This document shows, piece after piece, positions 16,009 through 24,969 of a stretch of 64,000 bases of DNA. The notes under the pieces were generated by a model. It saw nothing but the letters and a program-made list of their open reading frames with translations. It had not been told where the DNA came from and made no database searches. The DNA lies in NCBI GenBank assembly GCA_045541255.1, contig JAZQIU010000022.1, forward strand, positions 1 through 64,000, given 5' to 3'. How positions within the stretch are numbered: position 1 is the stretch's first letter; each line of letters starts with the position of its first letter. The position numbers and the translations under genes are program-made. The stretch is from UMGS1124 sp045541255 (GTDB lineage Bacteria; Bacillota_I; Bacilli_A; RF39; UBA660).

Positions 16009-16337
16009 TATCTTTCTATTTCCTCCAATTCAATTGTTTCTAACTCCTCTTCTGTATATTCTTTGATTTTGTTATAACAAATCAAATTATTAACACACTC
16101 TATTATTTTCAATTCTGCCTCGCCAGAAACAATATTAATCACTTCATCTAATGTCAAATCTTTTCTTAATTCATTCTTATTAAAAGTTACTTCACATTCT
16201 TTTATATTTTCTTGAGTGGTTATATCACTTATATAATCTAAAATAATTTCTTGAAAATAAGGTTTTACTATATTTTCTCTAAAATTCGTAACACTTATAT
16301 CACTTCTTTGTTTTAACAATTCAGATAATTTAATCAT
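16008..16337 (-). CDS. Hypothetical protein, 109 residues
   Basis: A small helical acidic protein with no recognised family. It ends EELETIELEEIER, the shared acidic tail; these codons (GAGGAAATAGAAAG) also form the SD for the gene below. Function unknown. Confidence 0.55.
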   Translation of the reverse strand: MIKLSELLKQRSDISVTNFRENIVKPYFQEIILDYISDITTQENIKECEVTFNKNELRKDLTLDEVINIVSGEAELKIIECVNNLICYNKIKEYTEEELETIELEEIER

Positions 16338-16356
16338 TTTTCACTTTGATTTCCTT

Positions 16357-17064
16357 TCATTCATATAAAAGTTTCATACCTAAATAAATACCATTTTCAT
16401 TGGTTATAGGTTCGCATCTTCCAGATCCACCATAAGATTTTAATTCTTTAGCACAAGCATCTACTACATTATTAATCGTATATCCATCTTCAAAAAGAAA
16501 ATATTTTGGTGATGGTTTTTGAGAAGGAATAGTTATATTTTGTTGTGGTTTAGTTTCCTCTTTTTCGATTTTTGAAGAAGTGTTATTTTCAATTTTTGGA
16601 GGTGTTTGTGTTTCTTCTTTTACTTCTGGCTCTACTTCTTTAAGAGGTTCTTCTATTATTACTTTTAGAAAAGCCTGACTGACATTATTAGAACTATCAA
16701 AAACATAATATAAAATTTTATATTCACCTACTTTTGAATTATCTATTCTTGAATATTGAACTTTATCCTTTAAATCTCCATCCTCTTTATCAATAACGCT
16801 TTTAATAAATGAATTATAATCAAGCTCGCTATTAACCTCAATTTTAATTTCAGTATCCGTTAATTCTAAAATAGGTGCTTCATCGTCTTTTTGTTCTATT
16901 ACTTCATTTTGAATAGGTTTATCTTTAGGATGTTTCTCTTGTGAAGACAAATAATACAAAATTCCAAAAATTAAAAAACAAACAAAAAGAAGAGATATAA
17001 TTATTATTAAATTTCTCTTCTTTCTATATTTCTTATACTTTAATAATAACTCTTCATCAGTCAA
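16357..17064 (-). CDS. Single-pass membrane protein with extracellular Ig-like domain (DUF5011-like)
   Basis: 235 residues, start TTG at 17064 nine bases after AAGGAGAG. A cytoplasmic Lys/Arg-rich stretch, then a membrane helix (about 18-40), then an Ig-like domain: ELTDTEIKIEVNSELDYNSF, DKEDGDLKDKV, VGEYKILYYVFDSSNN. A Pro/Glu/Lys/Gln linker leads to a small C-terminal Cys-containing domain. A similar domain occurs in 18570..18965. It probably sits at the donor cell surface as part of, or beside, the transfer channel. Confidence 0.7.
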   Translation of the reverse strand: MTDEELLLKYKKYRKKRNLIIIISLLFVCFLIFGILYYLSSQEKHPKDKPIQNEVIEQKDDEAPILELTDTEIKIEVNSELDYNSFIKSVIDKEDGDLKDKVQYSRIDNSKVGEYKILYYVFDSSNNVSQAFLKVIIEEPLKEVEPEVKEETQTPPKIENNTSSKIEKEETKPQQNITIPSQKPSPKYFLFEDGYTINNVVDACAKELKSYGGSGRCEPITNENGIYLGMKLLYE

Positions 17065-17081
17065 GATATATCTCTCCTTTC

Positions 17082-18566
17082 TTAAAACATATCTTCTGTT
17101 ATATCTTTATCTAAAGATAAACTTTTTTGATTATATATTTCTTTTGTTTTTTCAATCCATTTCTTTATGAAATTCATATCTTTCGGATCTGTTATATCCC
17201 TGTTTGAAGAATAATATGCCTGTCTATAATCAGAAAAATCATTATTAAGTTCTATGGTTATATAACTTCTTTCTGGATTATCGTTTTTTCTAATAAAGAA
17301 AATATTGCTAGTTCCTTTTGCAAATCTTTCAATATATCCTCCTACACAATTGTTATTATTACGCCCTTCTTGAAGCAAATCTTCCATATCTTTAGGAACA
17401 ATAGCTTGTAAATATTCATCCTTATATTCATATTTTTCAAGTTCTTTACTTCTTTCTTTAAATGGTTTCCCTAAACTAGCCTTATATTCTTCTTTTTTAG
17501 CTTGTAATAATATTTGATAATTTCTCATCGTTACATCGTGTTCTCTTTTTAATGAATTACTGTTAGTTACAGGTTCGATTCCACAATCTAACGCCATTCT
17601 TATATAATCTCTTAAAATAGTAATTGCATCATTAGAACGAATTGCTTGGTACATATCAACACGAGATAAATAATTAAGTAATGTATCCAATGTATAAAGT
17701 TTTTTTCCATTATATTCTGAATTTAAAATACTTCTTATAGATTTGATTACCTGCGTATCTCTTATTTTCAAATTTATAATTGTTTCTAATTGTTCTTTAG
17801 ATAAATTATCTTTTTGAACCCATACTCTAAATTCATTCCATTTAGTTATATCTCTTGACATACCTTCATCTTTTAATAGTTGCCAAGCAAATTTAGGTAA
17901 TTTAGTTATTTCATTAATATTATTACCATTTTTAAAACTTCTTGAATAAAGTTGAAGATTATTAGTATCATGTATCCATTTATATACAATATCATCTAAT
18001 CCTGATTTTACTAATTTTTCTATTTGTGGATGTTTAAGATAAACAATTGCGTACACTAATTCTTCAATATCATTAGGATAAAAATTAAAACCACAATATC
18101 CATAAAAATTTCTAAATGCTTCATTATTCTGTCTAAATTTAATTTTATCTTTATATTCATCAATAGAACAATAAGGATTCTTTTCTCTAAATAATTCTAA
18201 TACTTCAGGAAAGACAATTGATTTATTCTCAAAACTTTCGTAATAATGATGTCTGCAATCTGCAATATCATCTATTGAATAAATATTATTTATACTATAA
18301 TTCATAAGATTATCATTAACTGTTTCTCTAGGAAAACGATATTCAAGATCTTTTACTATATGATCTGGTGTCATAAAGAAAAAACTATTTAATTCTGGTA
18401 CATAAAAGTAAATATTCTTTGCTTCCCATTTATGTCTCCAACTATAATAAGTACAATAATAATCATAAGTTTTATCTTTATAATTTACTAATAATTCATT
18501 TAATTTATTTTTTACAATTTCTTGTTCTATTAAAGTATATTCAGATAATGATTTAGGTTTTTCCAT
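17082..18566 (-). CDS. pcfJ: PcfJ-like protein
   Basis: 494 residues. The C-terminal region (LLQEGRNNNNCVGGYIERFAKG, then FFIRKNDNPERSYITIELNN, then QAYYSSNRDI) is the PcfJ domain (PF14284) of conjugative elements related to pCF10. The function of PcfJ is not well defined. The N-terminal 350 residues are helical. It ends LDKDITEDMF, nearly identical to the ends of 9876..11264 and 32015..32296. It lies between two Ig-like membrane proteins. Confidence 0.8.
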   Translation of the reverse strand: MEKPKSLSEYTLIEQEIVKNKLNELLVNYKDKTYDYYCTYYSWRHKWEAKNIYFYVPELNSFFFMTPDHIVKDLEYRFPRETVNDNLMNYSINNIYSIDDIADCRHHYYESFENKSIVFPEVLELFREKNPYCSIDEYKDKIKFRQNNEAFRNFYGYCGFNFYPNDIEELVYAIVYLKHPQIEKLVKSGLDDIVYKWIHDTNNLQLYSRSFKNGNNINEITKLPKFAWQLLKDEGMSRDITKWNEFRVWVQKDNLSKEQLETIINLKIRDTQVIKSIRSILNSEYNGKKLYTLDTLLNYLSRVDMYQAIRSNDAITILRDYIRMALDCGIEPVTNSNSLKREHDVTMRNYQILLQAKKEEYKASLGKPFKERSKELEKYEYKDEYLQAIVPKDMEDLLQEGRNNNNCVGGYIERFAKGTSNIFFIRKNDNPERSYITIELNNDFSDYRQAYYSSNRDITDPKDMNFIKKWIEKTKEIYNQKSLSLDKDITEDMF

Positions 18567-18569
18567 CTA

Positions 18570-18965
18570 TTAATCCTCTGCTACATCTAATTTTTCTCTT
18601 ACAATAATATTAATAATTTCAACTGTTTCATTACCTGCATTATCTTTAACTTTATACTCTAACTTATATTCTCCAACTTCAGAAGTATCAATTATATTAT
18701 GTTCTACCGATGAACTAATATCACCATCAACATCATCTTTTGCTGAAACAATAAATGCTTCATAATTTAAAATATCGTCTTGATAAATAATTAACTTCGA
18801 TTCTTTTAAAACTAATTCAGGAGGTATGGTATCAACTTTCTCATCATTAGGTTGATTGTTATTACCCTTTTCTTCTTTAATTACTACATTTTGAATAAAA
18901 CTTGTTAAAACAATTGAAAAAATCATAAAACTAAAAATTATAATTAATGCTGTTTTTTTCTTCAT
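18570..18965 (-). CDS. Membrane-anchored Ig-like protein (DUF5011-like)
   Basis: 131 residues. An N-terminal membrane helix (IIIFSFMIFSIVLTSFI) is followed by an Ig-like domain (PPELVLKESKLIIYQDD, DDVDGDISSSVEH, VGEYKLEYKVKDNAGN). It closely resembles the ectodomain of 16357..17064. It is encoded four bases after PcfJ's start and before the CHAP protein, so it is probably an accessory of the transfer apparatus. Confidence 0.7.
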   Translation of the reverse strand: MKKKTALIIIFSFMIFSIVLTSFIQNVVIKEEKGNNNQPNDEKVDTIPPELVLKESKLIIYQDDILNYEAFIVSAKDDVDGDISSSVEHNIIDTSEVGEYKLEYKVKDNAGNETVEIINIIVREKLDVAED

Positions 18966-18980
18966 ATTTTATCCTTTCTT

Positions 18981-20786
18981 TTATAAATATATAAAACCTA
19001 CTAAATATAATCCGCTTGATTTACTTGCATCTTTATATGCTTGTAAACTAGAATAAGTTTTAGTTCTAACTAATTCGTTTGCGTGCTGATTTGCATATTC
19101 TACTTGACTACAATTTGCTTCTTTTTTACTACAAGCATTACCAACATTACCTTCACTAATTGTTATCTTTTCACCATCATAAGATTCAACATAAGCAACA
19201 TGACCATAAGACCTTCCTGCTAATACTGCTATACTATTAGGCATAGGATAACTTCCTGTATCTAATCCCATAGCGACTGCACTAGATAACCAAGTATAAG
19301 CATTTCCTGCTGGTACTTTTTTATTTGTGCTTTCTAATGCTCTACCATATGAATACCAAGTGCATTGTCCTTTAAATCCTGAAGTTGTTAGTATATTCTT
19401 TGAATTATAATTATCACTAGATAAATTTATTTCAACATCATTTTTTCCATACTTTGTAGGTATATCTAAAAACTTATTATCAAATTCTTCAAACACACTT
19501 TCGGAAGTATATAAATAATTAATTGTTTCTAACTGTAAAGTATCAAAATTATTATCAACATAACCAATTATTTTTTTATCATTCATAAATTTTTTTATAT
19601 AACTAAAATTGTTCTTACACCATACTAAATAATCTTCTAGTGTTGCATTAGTAATTATCATAACTTTTTTTGTTGTTTCTGTTTGTAAATCACCTGTTCC
19701 GCTAGTTGTTGTTTGCTCTATAATTTCATGTTTTTCAAGCAAGCCTGCATCCTTAATTTTTTGGATTAATTCTTTTTCTGAATTATCAAATTTAATATCT
19801 GCTCCTAATCCCTGCATAATTGCAAATGGTACTCGCCAATTAATTTTTCCATATCCGCCTCTAACTCCAACAACAATTCCAGTTGGATTATCTCTTAAAA
19901 ATTGTTCTACTTCCTTGTCATAACTTTCTTGAATAGATTCCATATAAGTTTCATAGTTATTTCTTGTTTCTGTTCCCCAACTAAAAATAGAACAAACTGC
20001 TACTATTATTAAAATAACTAATGCAAGTGGTAATATAAATTCAGATATTGCTGACACACCTGCTATAAGCAATTTTAAGACCTTTTTTAAGAGGATTTTA
20101 AATGCTGATGCAATCTTCCTTTTAAGAGGTGCTGTTGCTTTATTAACAGCCTTTTTTATAGGTTTTTTGACAGGATTAACAATTTTTTTCTTTATTACTT
20201 TTTTAGTATTTCTAGTTGCCCTAGTTTTTAAAAAGTCTTTACCAGTTCCATCACTAGACATAGCTTTATCTAAATCTCTTGACGCCTTTGTTATAGAACT
20301 TCCAACTTTAGTTATTCCTTTTCCTGTTTTAGATACAACAGTTATTGATTTTGAAATTTTACCTTGATTATCATTAAATTTAAAAGTCTTATTTATAACT
20401 TTTGTAATACCTGTCTTTAATTTACTTTTTGAAACAACATTTTCAGTATTATCTTCACTTTTGCTATTTTCAGTTATATTTTGGTTATTAACTCCTGTCT
20501 TTAATTTAGTAGTAGGAACATCATTTGTATCTATTTTATCATCACTACTATTTTCAGAAGTTTTTAATCTAGTATTATATTCTTTACTTTCGTTTGATGA
20601 TTCATTTTCATTGTTATCAATATTATTGTTTTTTTCTTCATTCTTATCTAATAAATCAGTTTTTAAATTAGATACCTTTTTAGCTGTTTTATCTAAATAA
20701 TCAAATCCTTTTTCTATACTATAATTTTTTGCTAGCTTCGTTCTTTCTAGTGATTTTGTAATATCATCCCTATTTTTGTTATCCAT
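18981..20786 (-). CDS. CHAP-domain cell-wall hydrolase of the conjugation system (VirB1-like)
   Basis: 601 residues. The first 200 are polar and repetitive (TTKLKTGVNN, SKLKTGITK). A membrane helix lies at about 243-270. The last 130 residues are a CHAP amidase/endopeptidase: GQCTWYSYGRALES supplies the Cys, GHVAYVE the His and SEGN the third residue. It would open peptidoglycan for the transfer channel. The ATG overlaps the VirB4 stop, and order CHAP-VirB4-PrgI-VirB6 is typical of Gram-positive T4SS loci. Confidence 0.85.
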   Translation of the reverse strand: MDNKNRDDITKSLERTKLAKNYSIEKGFDYLDKTAKKVSNLKTDLLDKNEEKNNNIDNNENESSNESKEYNTRLKTSENSSDDKIDTNDVPTTKLKTGVNNQNITENSKSEDNTENVVSKSKLKTGITKVINKTFKFNDNQGKISKSITVVSKTGKGITKVGSSITKASRDLDKAMSSDGTGKDFLKTRATRNTKKVIKKKIVNPVKKPIKKAVNKATAPLKRKIASAFKILLKKVLKLLIAGVSAISEFILPLALVILIIVAVCSIFSWGTETRNNYETYMESIQESYDKEVEQFLRDNPTGIVVGVRGGYGKINWRVPFAIMQGLGADIKFDNSEKELIQKIKDAGLLEKHEIIEQTTTSGTGDLQTETTKKVMIITNATLEDYLVWCKNNFSYIKKFMNDKKIIGYVDNNFDTLQLETINYLYTSESVFEEFDNKFLDIPTKYGKNDVEINLSSDNYNSKNILTTSGFKGQCTWYSYGRALESTNKKVPAGNAYTWLSSAVAMGLDTGSYPMPNSIAVLAGRSYGHVAYVESYDGEKITISEGNVGNACSKKEANCSQVEYANQHANELVRTKTYSSLQAYKDASKSSGLYLVGFIYL

Positions 20787-23206
20787 TATCTAGCCTGCAC
20801 TTTATTATCGGTATTGTTAATCTCATACATAACATAATTTGTAGGTATTGTGTTTGAAAATGGTATTACATCAGAACCAAATACTAGCAATCCTTCACCA
20901 GCCTTTGCATCGCCTTCAATATATCTCGATTCTTCCTCGCTAATATTGAAAATACCGCATATATGCGGTAAATCTAATGCTTTTTGTTTTAATATAACAG
21001 CAAACTCTGAATTAGATAATATCTTCCTACCTTGTTCATTTTCCAACATATCCGCAATATTTTGAGTTATTATCGTATTCATACCTAAAAATTTTCTTCC
21101 AACCTTATAGAATTTTGCAACATATTCTGCTGAATATGGATTTGCAAGTAAGATATGAACTTCATCAATAAATATCCAAGTATATCTACCAATTTGTTTG
21201 TTTAATGTTAATCTATTCTGAATGTGATCTAAAACAACTAAATAACCAGTTTTTTGTAATGTTTGAGATAATTCACTTATATCAAAACTAACCAATCTAT
21301 TTTTAATATCTATATTAGTATTTTTTGAAAAAATATCCAAAGAACCAGTTACATATCTTTCTAATACCAATGCTAAATCCTGTGCTTCTTGTTCTGGTTG
21401 TTCTTTTAACTTTTTATAAAAATCAGGTAATTTAGGAAGTAATGTTTTGTCTTGATAATGACTATTTTCATAATCTTCAAAGATTAACTTAGTGCACCTA
21501 TCAATTATTGTTTTTTGTCCTCCACTTAATCCATTTGCACCTATAATACTTTCTAAAAAAGCAATTATATACTCTGATTTAGACTTAATTGGATTATTAT
21601 TACCACCATCAGTTAAACCATAATTCAAATCTAAATCAAATGGATTAATGTGTGTTTTAGATGTTGTAGATATTTTTATTGTTTGACCTTTAAAAACTTT
21701 TAACAACTCATCATACTCATTTTGAGGATCTATAATACAAACTTCATCCTCTGGGTAACGAAGTAAAATTTGTTCAATAAGCATTTTAACATTGAAAGAT
21801 TTTCCTGCTCCTGATGTTGCCAAAACGCATCCATTACCATTAAGTAATTTCTTTCTATCACAGAATATTGCATTTTTACTAACTAAATTTCTACCATAAA
21901 AAATTGAATGTTCATGTAAAAAATCTTTACTATTAAAAGGAACATTAACTGCTGTTGCTTCGCTAGTTAATGTTCTTTGAAATTGTATAGAATTATGTCC
22001 AAGTGGGAGTGTATGTTGTAATCCTTCTAATTGTTGCCAAAGTAAAGCTCTCATTTCTACTAACATCTCAGAAGCAATTTCATGAACTCTTACTGTTTGT
22101 TCTTCTAACTCTTCAAATGAATTTGCTATAATACATACCATAAAATTGTTTTGAAAAATCTTTTGATTATTTTTTTGTAAGTCATATTGCAATTGTTCTG
22201 CATTAGAAATTCTTGTTTCTAACTTTTTATCTTTAACATAGTTATAATCCAAATTATTTTTACCTGCTCTTTTTATTTTTTCTAATCTTTCTGTTTCCAT
22301 AGCTGATAAACTTCTATCCACTTGTTTAATCATTTTAGCAGAATTTGTTGGAGTAATATTTAATGTTGTCATTAAATTTATATTATCTAATGTTGTTAAA
22401 CGATTATAAAATCTAGGTGTTAAAGATTTAGGAAGTTTATTAACAAATAAAATTCTCATAAATTTCTTTTCTTCTATCTCTATAAAATCAGATTCACGCA
22501 TTGAAGCAACTTTAGGAGCAAGTGCATCATATAATGATAAATTATTATCTTTAGCATAATCTATAATATTATTTATTTTGCGGTCTTCTAGTGTTTGAAT
22601 ATTAATAATATTATGAATAAATTCCAATCTTTCTTTTACTGAAACAATTCTTACTTTAGATTTTAATTCCTTAAACTTCTTTTCTGTTTTTAAATATATA
22701 TTTAGGAATAAAGCATTTGCTTCTTCAAAATCCTTTGCTTTTAAAGATATAACGATATATCTTTTATTTTGAAGTGTATCTTCTTTAGAACCTAATGTTT
22801 TTTCTATTTCCATATTAAGTTCTTCTGCTATTTGTTTTTGTTTTGGATCATCAACAATACTAGAATCAAAAATAAATCTTTCTTTATATCTTTCAGTTTT
22901 TATTGGTGTTCCTGCATTTACTACTTCAATATGCGTATCCTCTCTAAAGGAATGTAGATATTCAAGCCATTTAAAAAAGATGTTTTCAGCATCTTCATCA
23001 TTAGCTTTTGCAAATGATACATCAGAATATTCCATACATATTGAATATTCATCTTCTGTTATTCTAAATATACCTGTTTTTTCATCTACTTCTTTAAATA
23101 AATATGCAATCATATCTTGCGTAGTTTCCGGTATATAAACCTTATGAAATAGAGTTCTTTTTTTCTTTTTCTTCTTGTGTACCACTTTCTTTACTTTTTT
23201 CTTCAA
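20786..23206 (-). CDS. virB4: VirB4-like conjugation ATPase
   Basis: 806 residues. Walker A is ATSGAGKSFNV (about residue 464), Walker B FIDEVHILL (about 685), with PQNEYDELL after the first strand and TQNIADMLEN near the end, all typical of VirB4/TraE ATPases that power the T4SS. The start at 23206 is TTG with GGAG upstream, giving a Lys-rich N-terminus (KKKVKKVVHKKKKKKR). It overlaps PrgI by 65 bp in another frame, an unusually long overlap here. Confidence 0.93.
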   Translation of the reverse strand: MKKKVKKVVHKKKKKKRTLFHKVYIPETTQDMIAYLFKEVDEKTGIFRITEDEYSICMEYSDVSFAKANDEDAENIFFKWLEYLHSFREDTHIEVVNAGTPIKTERYKERFIFDSSIVDDPKQKQIAEELNMEIEKTLGSKEDTLQNKRYIVISLKAKDFEEANALFLNIYLKTEKKFKELKSKVRIVSVKERLEFIHNIINIQTLEDRKINNIIDYAKDNNLSLYDALAPKVASMRESDFIEIEEKKFMRILFVNKLPKSLTPRFYNRLTTLDNINLMTTLNITPTNSAKMIKQVDRSLSAMETERLEKIKRAGKNNLDYNYVKDKKLETRISNAEQLQYDLQKNNQKIFQNNFMVCIIANSFEELEEQTVRVHEIASEMLVEMRALLWQQLEGLQHTLPLGHNSIQFQRTLTSEATAVNVPFNSKDFLHEHSIFYGRNLVSKNAIFCDRKKLLNGNGCVLATSGAGKSFNVKMLIEQILLRYPEDEVCIIDPQNEYDELLKVFKGQTIKISTTSKTHINPFDLDLNYGLTDGGNNNPIKSKSEYIIAFLESIIGANGLSGGQKTIIDRCTKLIFEDYENSHYQDKTLLPKLPDFYKKLKEQPEQEAQDLALVLERYVTGSLDIFSKNTNIDIKNRLVSFDISELSQTLQKTGYLVVLDHIQNRLTLNKQIGRYTWIFIDEVHILLANPYSAEYVAKFYKVGRKFLGMNTIITQNIADMLENEQGRKILSNSEFAVILKQKALDLPHICGIFNISEEESRYIEGDAKAGEGLLVFGSDVIPFSNTIPTNYVMYEINNTDNKVQAR

Positions 23207-23777
23207 CTGGATTATTCTCCTTTCTCATAGCTTGCTCTACGAATTTTAATAACGCTTTTGTTTCTTCACTACTCAAAGAATAAGCATCCTCTTTTTTAGG
23301 TAATTCTGTTCCAAACTTCTTTCTTGCTCTTGCTAAATCTCTTTGTCTTTGTCGTTCTATTTTTAATTGTTTTTGTTTTTCTTTTTGTTCTTTTAACTTT
23401 TTCTTTGCTTCTATTTTTTGGTGTTTAGATATTTTAGGTTTCTTTCTTTTTTGTTCTTTTTCTAATCTCTTGTCTTCTTCTGTTTTATAATAAAGAGGTT
23501 TTGCAAAATTAATATAATTTCTCTTCCAAAAGAAAATGATTTTTTCAGCATTTAATCCTTGAATAGGAATAAATCCAAAAAAGCCTAAAGGCAATGCAAT
23601 AAAAATTACTATCCATCCTGTTAGATCTGAACCCAAAATAGGATTTAAAAATATATAGATAGGAACAACAGTAATAACTATTAAAATTGCAAATAACCAT
23701 TGTCTTATTGTAAAACTATAAAACTTTTCTTTATAATCTTTTATTTCATCATGAATACGAGGTTCTATTCTATCCAT
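23142..23777 (-). CDS. PrgI-family inner-membrane protein
   Basis: 211 residues. Two membrane helices at about 27-45 and 51-72 in IRQWLFAILIVITVV and GWIVIFIALPLGFFGF follow YKEKFYSFT, and then FFWKRNYINFAKPLYY: the PrgI family (PF12666), a VirB3-like partner of VirB4. The C-terminal half is a long highly charged coiled coil. SD TGGAGG precedes the ATG. Confidence 0.88.
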   Translation of the reverse strand: MDRIEPRIHDEIKDYKEKFYSFTIRQWLFAILIVITVVPIYIFLNPILGSDLTGWIVIFIALPLGFFGFIPIQGLNAEKIIFFWKRNYINFAKPLYYKTEEDKRLEKEQKRKKPKISKHQKIEAKKKLKEQKEKQKQLKIERQRQRDLARARKKFGTELPKKEDAYSLSSEETKALLKFVEQAMRKENNPVEEKSKESGTQEEKEKKNSIS

Positions 23778-23780
23778 ATT

Positions 23781-24599
23781 CTATCCTCCAGTCCATTTTT
23801 CTGCTAAGTTACTTGTAATTGAAATTAAAGCCATTAAAAAGCCATTTAAGAACATAATTGCTATTAATGTACTGATTGAACCAGCATTAGTTAAAGAACC
23901 TAAAGCCATTGAATAAATTGCTGTTGCAACAACAATCATTGATGCTTCAATTCCTAATGCTATTGTTGACATAAAAAATCTTTTACATACAGAAGTTCCA
24001 TCTTCCCAAGCTCCAAGAGCAATAGGAATGGGTGAAAATGCAAAACTTAATATTAATTTACCAATGCGGACAAAAACTTGTACTAATATCCCAACAAGTG
24101 TTCCCATAAAAGGAATATATAAAATTAATATAATAATAGCCATTAAACCCCTGTCTATCATTCCACCTGCATTTGATACTAAATCACCCATTTGCTCTGC
24201 TAAATCAGGAATTGAAGTTACACTTCCTAATGACGAAGTAACCTTAGTCAATAAATCATTTGAAATACTCATAATAGAAGATAATAAATGAAATGAATTT
24301 TCTAATAACATTTTAAATATAAAAAAACGGATACACATAAAAACTACCCGTTCCCAAGTTAATCTTTCAAAATCCATTACTTTCTTTAGAAAATCCATTA
24401 AAAAGAATAAAGTTAATAAGCTAAGTCCAATAGGAACAACAACATTATGAAGATTTGAAGCAAGTCTCCAAATTGATGTTCCTGTTATAATATTCCAATT
24501 ACATAAACTTCTTATAGTTCCAACAAAATTTCCAAAGTCGATATTAAAACCAAGAACAGAGAAAGTTATTTTAAATATATTCTCTATTAGTTTATCCAT
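23781..24599 (-). CDS. VirB6/TrbL-like polytopic conjugation protein
   Basis: 272 residues with about six hydrophobic segments (for example VVPIGLSLLTLFFLMDFL, LMAIIILILYIPFMGTL, FLNGFLMALISITSNLA). NWNIITGTSIWRLASNLHN and ERLTWERVVFMCIRFFI fit the VirB6/TrbL-like family of Gram-positive elements. It forms the membrane core of the channel. It sits between PrgI and the Maff2-like gene. Confidence 0.82.
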   Translation of the reverse strand: MDKLIENIFKITFSVLGFNIDFGNFVGTIRSLCNWNIITGTSIWRLASNLHNVVVPIGLSLLTLFFLMDFLKKVMDFERLTWERVVFMCIRFFIFKMLLENSFHLLSSIMSISNDLLTKVTSSLGSVTSIPDLAEQMGDLVSNAGGMIDRGLMAIIILILYIPFMGTLVGILVQVFVRIGKLILSFAFSPIPIALGAWEDGTSVCKRFFMSTIALGIEASMIVVATAIYSMALGSLTNAGSISTLIAIMFLNGFLMALISITSNLAEKWTGG

Positions 24600-24624
24600 A
24601 TATCATCTCCTTGTGATAATTCTT

Positions 24625-24945
24625 TTATAAACCAAATAAGTTCTTAGATAATGCAATTCCAACAACCATTCCGCCAGCCATGATTGTCATTAATGCTCTT
24701 GATTTTCCTTCAGCATCTTCTCTTTGAAAAGATAAAGCAAACATAACTCCACCTACTAACATTACTACTCCACCAATTTTAATCAACCAATCACATACAA
24801 AATCGATAAATGTATCAATGCTACTTGTATTACTATTTAAAGCATATACTCTTGTTGCACTTAATATAAAACTACATAAAACAATATATAAGACATTTAC
24901 AACTTTTTTAAAACTACATTTCACACCTGAAATAAGTTTCTTCAT
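24625..24945 (-). CDS. Maff2/VirB2-like small membrane protein
   Basis: 106 residues. A first hydrophobic segment (VLYIVLCSFILSATRVYA) may be a signal peptide. Two more helices (WLIKIGGVVMLVGGVMFAL and ALMTIMAGGMVVGIALS) enclose the short polar loop SFQREDAEGKSR, the layout of Maff2 (PF12750) and VirB2-like proteins. It lies between VirB6-like and VirD4 genes, as in Tn1549-type elements. Confidence 0.8.
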   Translation of the reverse strand: MKKLISGVKCSFKKVVNVLYIVLCSFILSATRVYALNSNTSSIDTFIDFVCDWLIKIGGVVMLVGGVMFALSFQREDAEGKSRALMTIMAGGMVVGIALSKNLFGL

Positions 24946-24969
24946 CTTATTCTCCTTTTCTATTAAATT

